Below, piece by piece: positions 61,423-64,000 of a DNA stretch of 64,000 nt (position 1 is the first letter of the stretch; each line of letters begins with the position of its first letter). Source of the DNA: Vicinamibacterales bacterium. Lineage in GTDB: Bacteria > Acidobacteriota > Vicinamibacteria > Vicinamibacterales > 2-12-FULL-66-21. The notes under the pieces are model-generated. The model was not told the DNA's origin and did no database searches. It saw only the letters and a program-made list of their open reading frames with translations. The DNA lies in assembly GCA_036496585.1 (NCBI GenBank), contig DASXLB010000004.1, forward strand, positions 1-64,000, in the 5' to 3' direction. A program made the translations under genes and the position numbers.

Positions 61423-61938
61423 ATGACGTTCGAGATCGAAGTCAACGGACGAAGCCGTTCCGTCTCGATCGAGCGCGCCGGCGACAGCCGTTTCCGGGTC
61501 ACCGTCGATGGGGAGGTGGCGCTGGTCGACGCGCAGCGGGTCGGCGCATATGGCGTGTCGCTGCTGTTCCCCGACGCGTCGAGCCGCTCGGCGCGGGTGG
61601 CGGTGGCGCCCGGCCCGACGCCGGGAGAACAGCTCGCGTACCTGCAGGGCCGCATCGCCTCGCTGGCGGTCAACGCCCGGCGGACCGGCCGCGGCGCGGC
61701 CGACTCGGACGCCGCCACACACGGAGAACAGCGCGTCACCGCGCCGATGCCCGGGCGCGTCGTGCGCGTGCTGGTCTCGCCCGGCGATGCGGTCGAGGCC
61801 CGCCAGCCGCTCGTGGTCGTCGAGGCGATGAAGATGGAGAACGAGCTGCGCTCGCCCAAGAGCGGCCACGTCAAGGAAGTGGCGGTCGTGGCTGGGACTT
61901 CGGTCGAAGCCGGCCGCGTGCTGCTCGTCATTGACTGA
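61423..61938 (+). CDS. biotin carboxyl carrier protein
   Basis: 171 residues. The biotin acceptor is K137 in EAMKMEN, flanked by VTAPMPGRVVRVLVSPGDAVEARQPLVVV. An N-terminal extension of about 100 residues probably binds the carboxylase core. It completes the three-subunit biotin-dependent acyl-CoA carboxylase with the two preceding genes. Confidence 0.94.
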   Translation: MTFEIEVNGRSRSVSIERAGDSRFRVTVDGEVALVDAQRVGAYGVSLLFPDASSRSARVAVAPGPTPGEQLAYLQGRIASLAVNARRTGRGAADSDAATHGEQRVTAPMPGRVVRVLVSPGDAVEARQPLVVVEAMKMENELRSPKSGHVKEVAVVAGTSVEAGRVLLVID

Positions 61939-61942
61939 CCAG

Positions 61943-64000
61943 ATGATCGATCCACCGGCGCCGCCGCCCGCGCGGGAGGGAGGGACGCCCGCCGCGCCAC
62001 GGACCAGGCCGCGACGGTGGATGCGCCGACTGATTCGCGCCCTCGGCCTGATCCTCGCGATCGTCGTCGCCGGCCTGATGACGTCCTTGACGATCGACCT
62101 GGGGCCGTCGCTCAAGAAACGCGCGGAGAAGGCCGGCTCCGACTGGCTGGATCGCCCGATGCACATGGGCTATCTCGGGATCCATCTCGCGAGCGGATCG
62201 TTCGAGGTGCGCGATCTGGTGATCGACGGGTTGAAGCCCGGCGATCACCCGTTCCTGACGGCGAGGCGGATCACGGTCTACCTGCCGTGGTGGACCATCT
62301 TCACGCACGAGCTGATCGTCGACACGGTCGAGATGTCGGATTGGGACATGCTCGTCGAGCAGTTTCCCGGGGGCAAGCACAGTTTCCCGAGAGTGACCGG
62401 GCCGAAGCGTCCGCCCCGAACCGGCGAGCCGCGCTTCAAGTTCACGACCACCACGAAGCTGGTGATCGCGCGCAACGGGCGCTTTACCTACGACGATCAC
62501 GGCACGCCGTGGCGGGTCGTCTGTCCGAATCTTTCGGTCAGCGTGTTCAAGGGGGTGGACACCTACCGCGGCACCGCGCAGTTCAGCAAGGGCTCGGTCA
62601 AGATCCAGAACTACGAGGAGTTCCCTGCCGATTTCGAGACGCGGTTCCGGATCGAGGACGGCAAGGTGCAGCTCGAATCGGCCGACATCCAGAGCCGTGG
62701 CGCGTCCACGGCAGTGACCGGCTACGTCGATCTGCGCAACTGGCCCGACATGCTCTACAACGTCAAGGCCAATGTCGACTTTCCGACCTGGAAGGCCGTG
62801 TTCTTCAAGGACATGAACTTCAGCGTGACGGGCGCGGGGCAGTTCGCGGGCACCTTCCGCTTCTTCAAGCAGCCCGACGGCACCGGGCGCGAGCTGAAGG
62901 GCAGCTTCACGAGCGCCGAGGCCGGCGTCAACGCGTGGCGCTTTGGCAACGTGCACGGGTCGCTCCTCTGGGACAACCACGCCTTCCGTGTCACCGACGT
63001 CACGACCGGTCTCTACGGCGGGCGCGCCAAGTTCGACTACCTGATGGAGCCGATCGGCGAGGCGCGGCCGGCGCAGGCCGTGTGGGACGCCACCTACGCC
63101 GACGTCGATCTGCACGTCATCACGGACTTCCTCCAGCTCCAGGGGATCCGCCTCGAGGGACGCGCGGCCGGCCGCAATCGCCTGGAATGGCCGCTCGGGC
63201 GCTTCGCGGAAAAGCACGGCAGCGGCCAGATCGTCGCGACCATGTCGGGGGCGGCGCGGCCGATGACCCGCGCGCTCAGTCCCGACCGCATCGCGACCGT
63301 CGATCCCCTCCCGCCGGAGTACGGACCGTTCAATCCGCAGCACCCGCTCGGCTACCTGCCGGTGGCGGGATCGATCGGCTACACGCTGACGCCGCAGTGG
63401 ATCACGGTCGCCCCTGGCAGCTGGGCGGCGACCGAGAAGACCTACGTCGAGTTCTCGGGGCAGACCGCCTGGGCGGACCGATCGACGATGCCCTTTCACG
63501 TCACCAGCCTGGACTGGCTCGAGAGCGATCGCCTGCTCGCCGGCATCATGACCGCGTTCGGCTCGCCGACCGGCACGATCGACATCGGCGGCCGCGGCGA
63601 ATTCGACGGCACGATGCTGGGGGCGTTCCGGCGGCCGCGCATCGAAGGACACTTCGCCGGCGACCGCCTGCGCGCGTGGGACACGGTCTGGGGCCACCTC
63701 GTCTCCGATCTCGTGATCGAGAACAGCTACGTCGATATCAGCCACGGCGTGATCACGAAGGGGGACGCGCGGATCGACACGAGCGGCCGCTTCTCCCTCG
63801 GCTATCCGCGCCAGGACAACGGCGAGGAGATCAACGCCGACGTGCAGATGCGCGGATGGCCGCTCGTCGACCTGCGTCACGCCTTCGAACTCGACGACTG
63901 GCCAGTCGACGGTTCGACGTCGGGGACGTTCCGTATCCACGGCCACTACCAGACCCCGTTCGGCAGCGGCCGGCTGCAGGTCGACGGCGGCCGCGGTTAC
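61943..64000 (+). CDS. AsmA/TamB-like envelope protein, C-terminus beyond the window
   Basis: 686 residues to the window edge, open at the 3' end. After a Pro/Arg-rich cytosolic start there is one membrane helix at about 30-50 (ALGLILAIVVAGLMTSLTI), then a very long beta-rich periplasmic part with the repeated 'SFEVRDLVIDGL / ARRITVYLPWW' AsmA-type start and later segments with alternating strands (SGRFSLGYPRQD, GGRGEFDGTMLGAF). Such proteins bridge the two membranes and carry lipids. It begins 4 bases after the biotin carrier gene. Confidence 0.82.
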   Translation, partial: MIDPPAPPPAREGGTPAAPRTRPRRWMRRLIRALGLILAIVVAGLMTSLTIDLGPSLKKRAEKAGSDWLDRPMHMGYLGIHLASGSFEVRDLVIDGLKPGDHPFLTARRITVYLPWWTIFTHELIVDTVEMSDWDMLVEQFPGGKHSFPRVTGPKRPPRTGEPRFKFTTTTKLVIARNGRFTYDDHGTPWRVVCPNLSVSVFKGVDTYRGTAQFSKGSVKIQNYEEFPADFETRFRIEDGKVQLESADIQSRGASTAVTGYVDLRNWPDMLYNVKANVDFPTWKAVFFKDMNFSVTGAGQFAGTFRFFKQPDGTGRELKGSFTSAEAGVNAWRFGNVHGSLLWDNHAFRVTDVTTGLYGGRAKFDYLMEPIGEARPAQAVWDATYADVDLHVITDFLQLQGIRLEGRAAGRNRLEWPLGRFAEKHGSGQIVATMSGAARPMTRALSPDRIATVDPLPPEYGPFNPQHPLGYLPVAGSIGYTLTPQWITVAPGSWAATEKTYVEFSGQTAWADRSTMPFHVTSLDWLESDRLLAGIMTAFGSPTGTIDIGGRGEFDGTMLGAFRRPRIEGHFAGDRLRAWDTVWGHLVSDLVIENSYVDISHGVITKGDARIDTSGRFSLGYPRQDNGEEINADVQMRGWPLVDLRHAFELDDWPVDGSTSGTFRIHGHYQTPFGSGRLQVDGGRGY

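Overview
The window looks like a chromosomal segment of a high-GC, outer-membrane-bearing, heterotrophic bacterium. I place it among Acidobacteriota, probably Vicinamibacteria-like. This is inference from the gene mix (LpxC, folate-dependent TrmFO, HslVU, a subtilase with NIVWGT repeats, NtrC/sigma-54 regulation, many RpoE-like sigma factors) and not from a marker-gene comparison. I saw no rRNA or tRNA genes, insertion sequences, phage genes or CRISPR array. Coding density is high, and long antisense reading frames are a by-product of the high GC.

Layout. (1) 1-8.6 kb: two related secreted subtilases bracket an oligopeptide ABC importer (binding protein plus two permeases, no ATPase). The second subtilase carries 13 WG repeats, is preceded by a sigma-54-type promoter and a 20-residue ORF that itself ends in VWG, and is followed by a GNAT acetyltransferase. 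(2) 8.6-18.7 kb: a HOGA-type aldolase plus alanine-glyoxylate aminotransferase pair, mtgA, an HExxH protein, a Phd/VapC toxin-antitoxin pair, a membrane methyltransferase, a C40 peptidase, an HNH protein, a beta-propeller, an amino-acid permease and an M50 protease. (3) 18.7-22.8 kb: uvrA and lpxC. (4) 22.9-27.2 kb, minus strand: membrane glycosyltransferase, an unusual radical SAM protein, and a sigma factor/STAS/small-protein operon. (5) 27.2-34 kb: lysA and tmk, then the minus-strand rplU-rpmA-obg-nadD-rsfS-comF block. (6) 34.2-40.2 kb: dprA-topA-trmFO-xerC, the first half of a cluster that continues into hslV-hslU in other bacteria; here hslVU lies about 14 kb away. (7) 40.2-54.2 kb: the intervening segment, with an NtrB/NtrC pair, ABC-F protein, histidine kinase plus HTH-receiver regulator, sigma/anti-sigma pair, two unknown envelope proteins, an APC permease and a PEGA protein. 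(8) 54.3-64 kb: hslVU, an LptM-like fibronectin lipoprotein, a transaldolase-type aldolase, a three-gene biotin-dependent acyl-CoA carboxylase, and an AsmA-like protein cut by the window end.

How it fits together. The strongest regulatory theme is sigma-54. Matches with the exact 10-base GG/GC spacing stand before both subtilases, lpxC and the PEGA gene, and a weaker one before the NtrB/NtrC operon that encodes a GAFTGA activator. Several housekeeping genes have a -10 box so close to the start codon that a leaderless mRNA is likely. Short tandem or inverted repeats sit in several gene junctions and inside two housekeeping proteins (UvrA and TrmFO); the 11-bp repeat in trmFO could shift frame.
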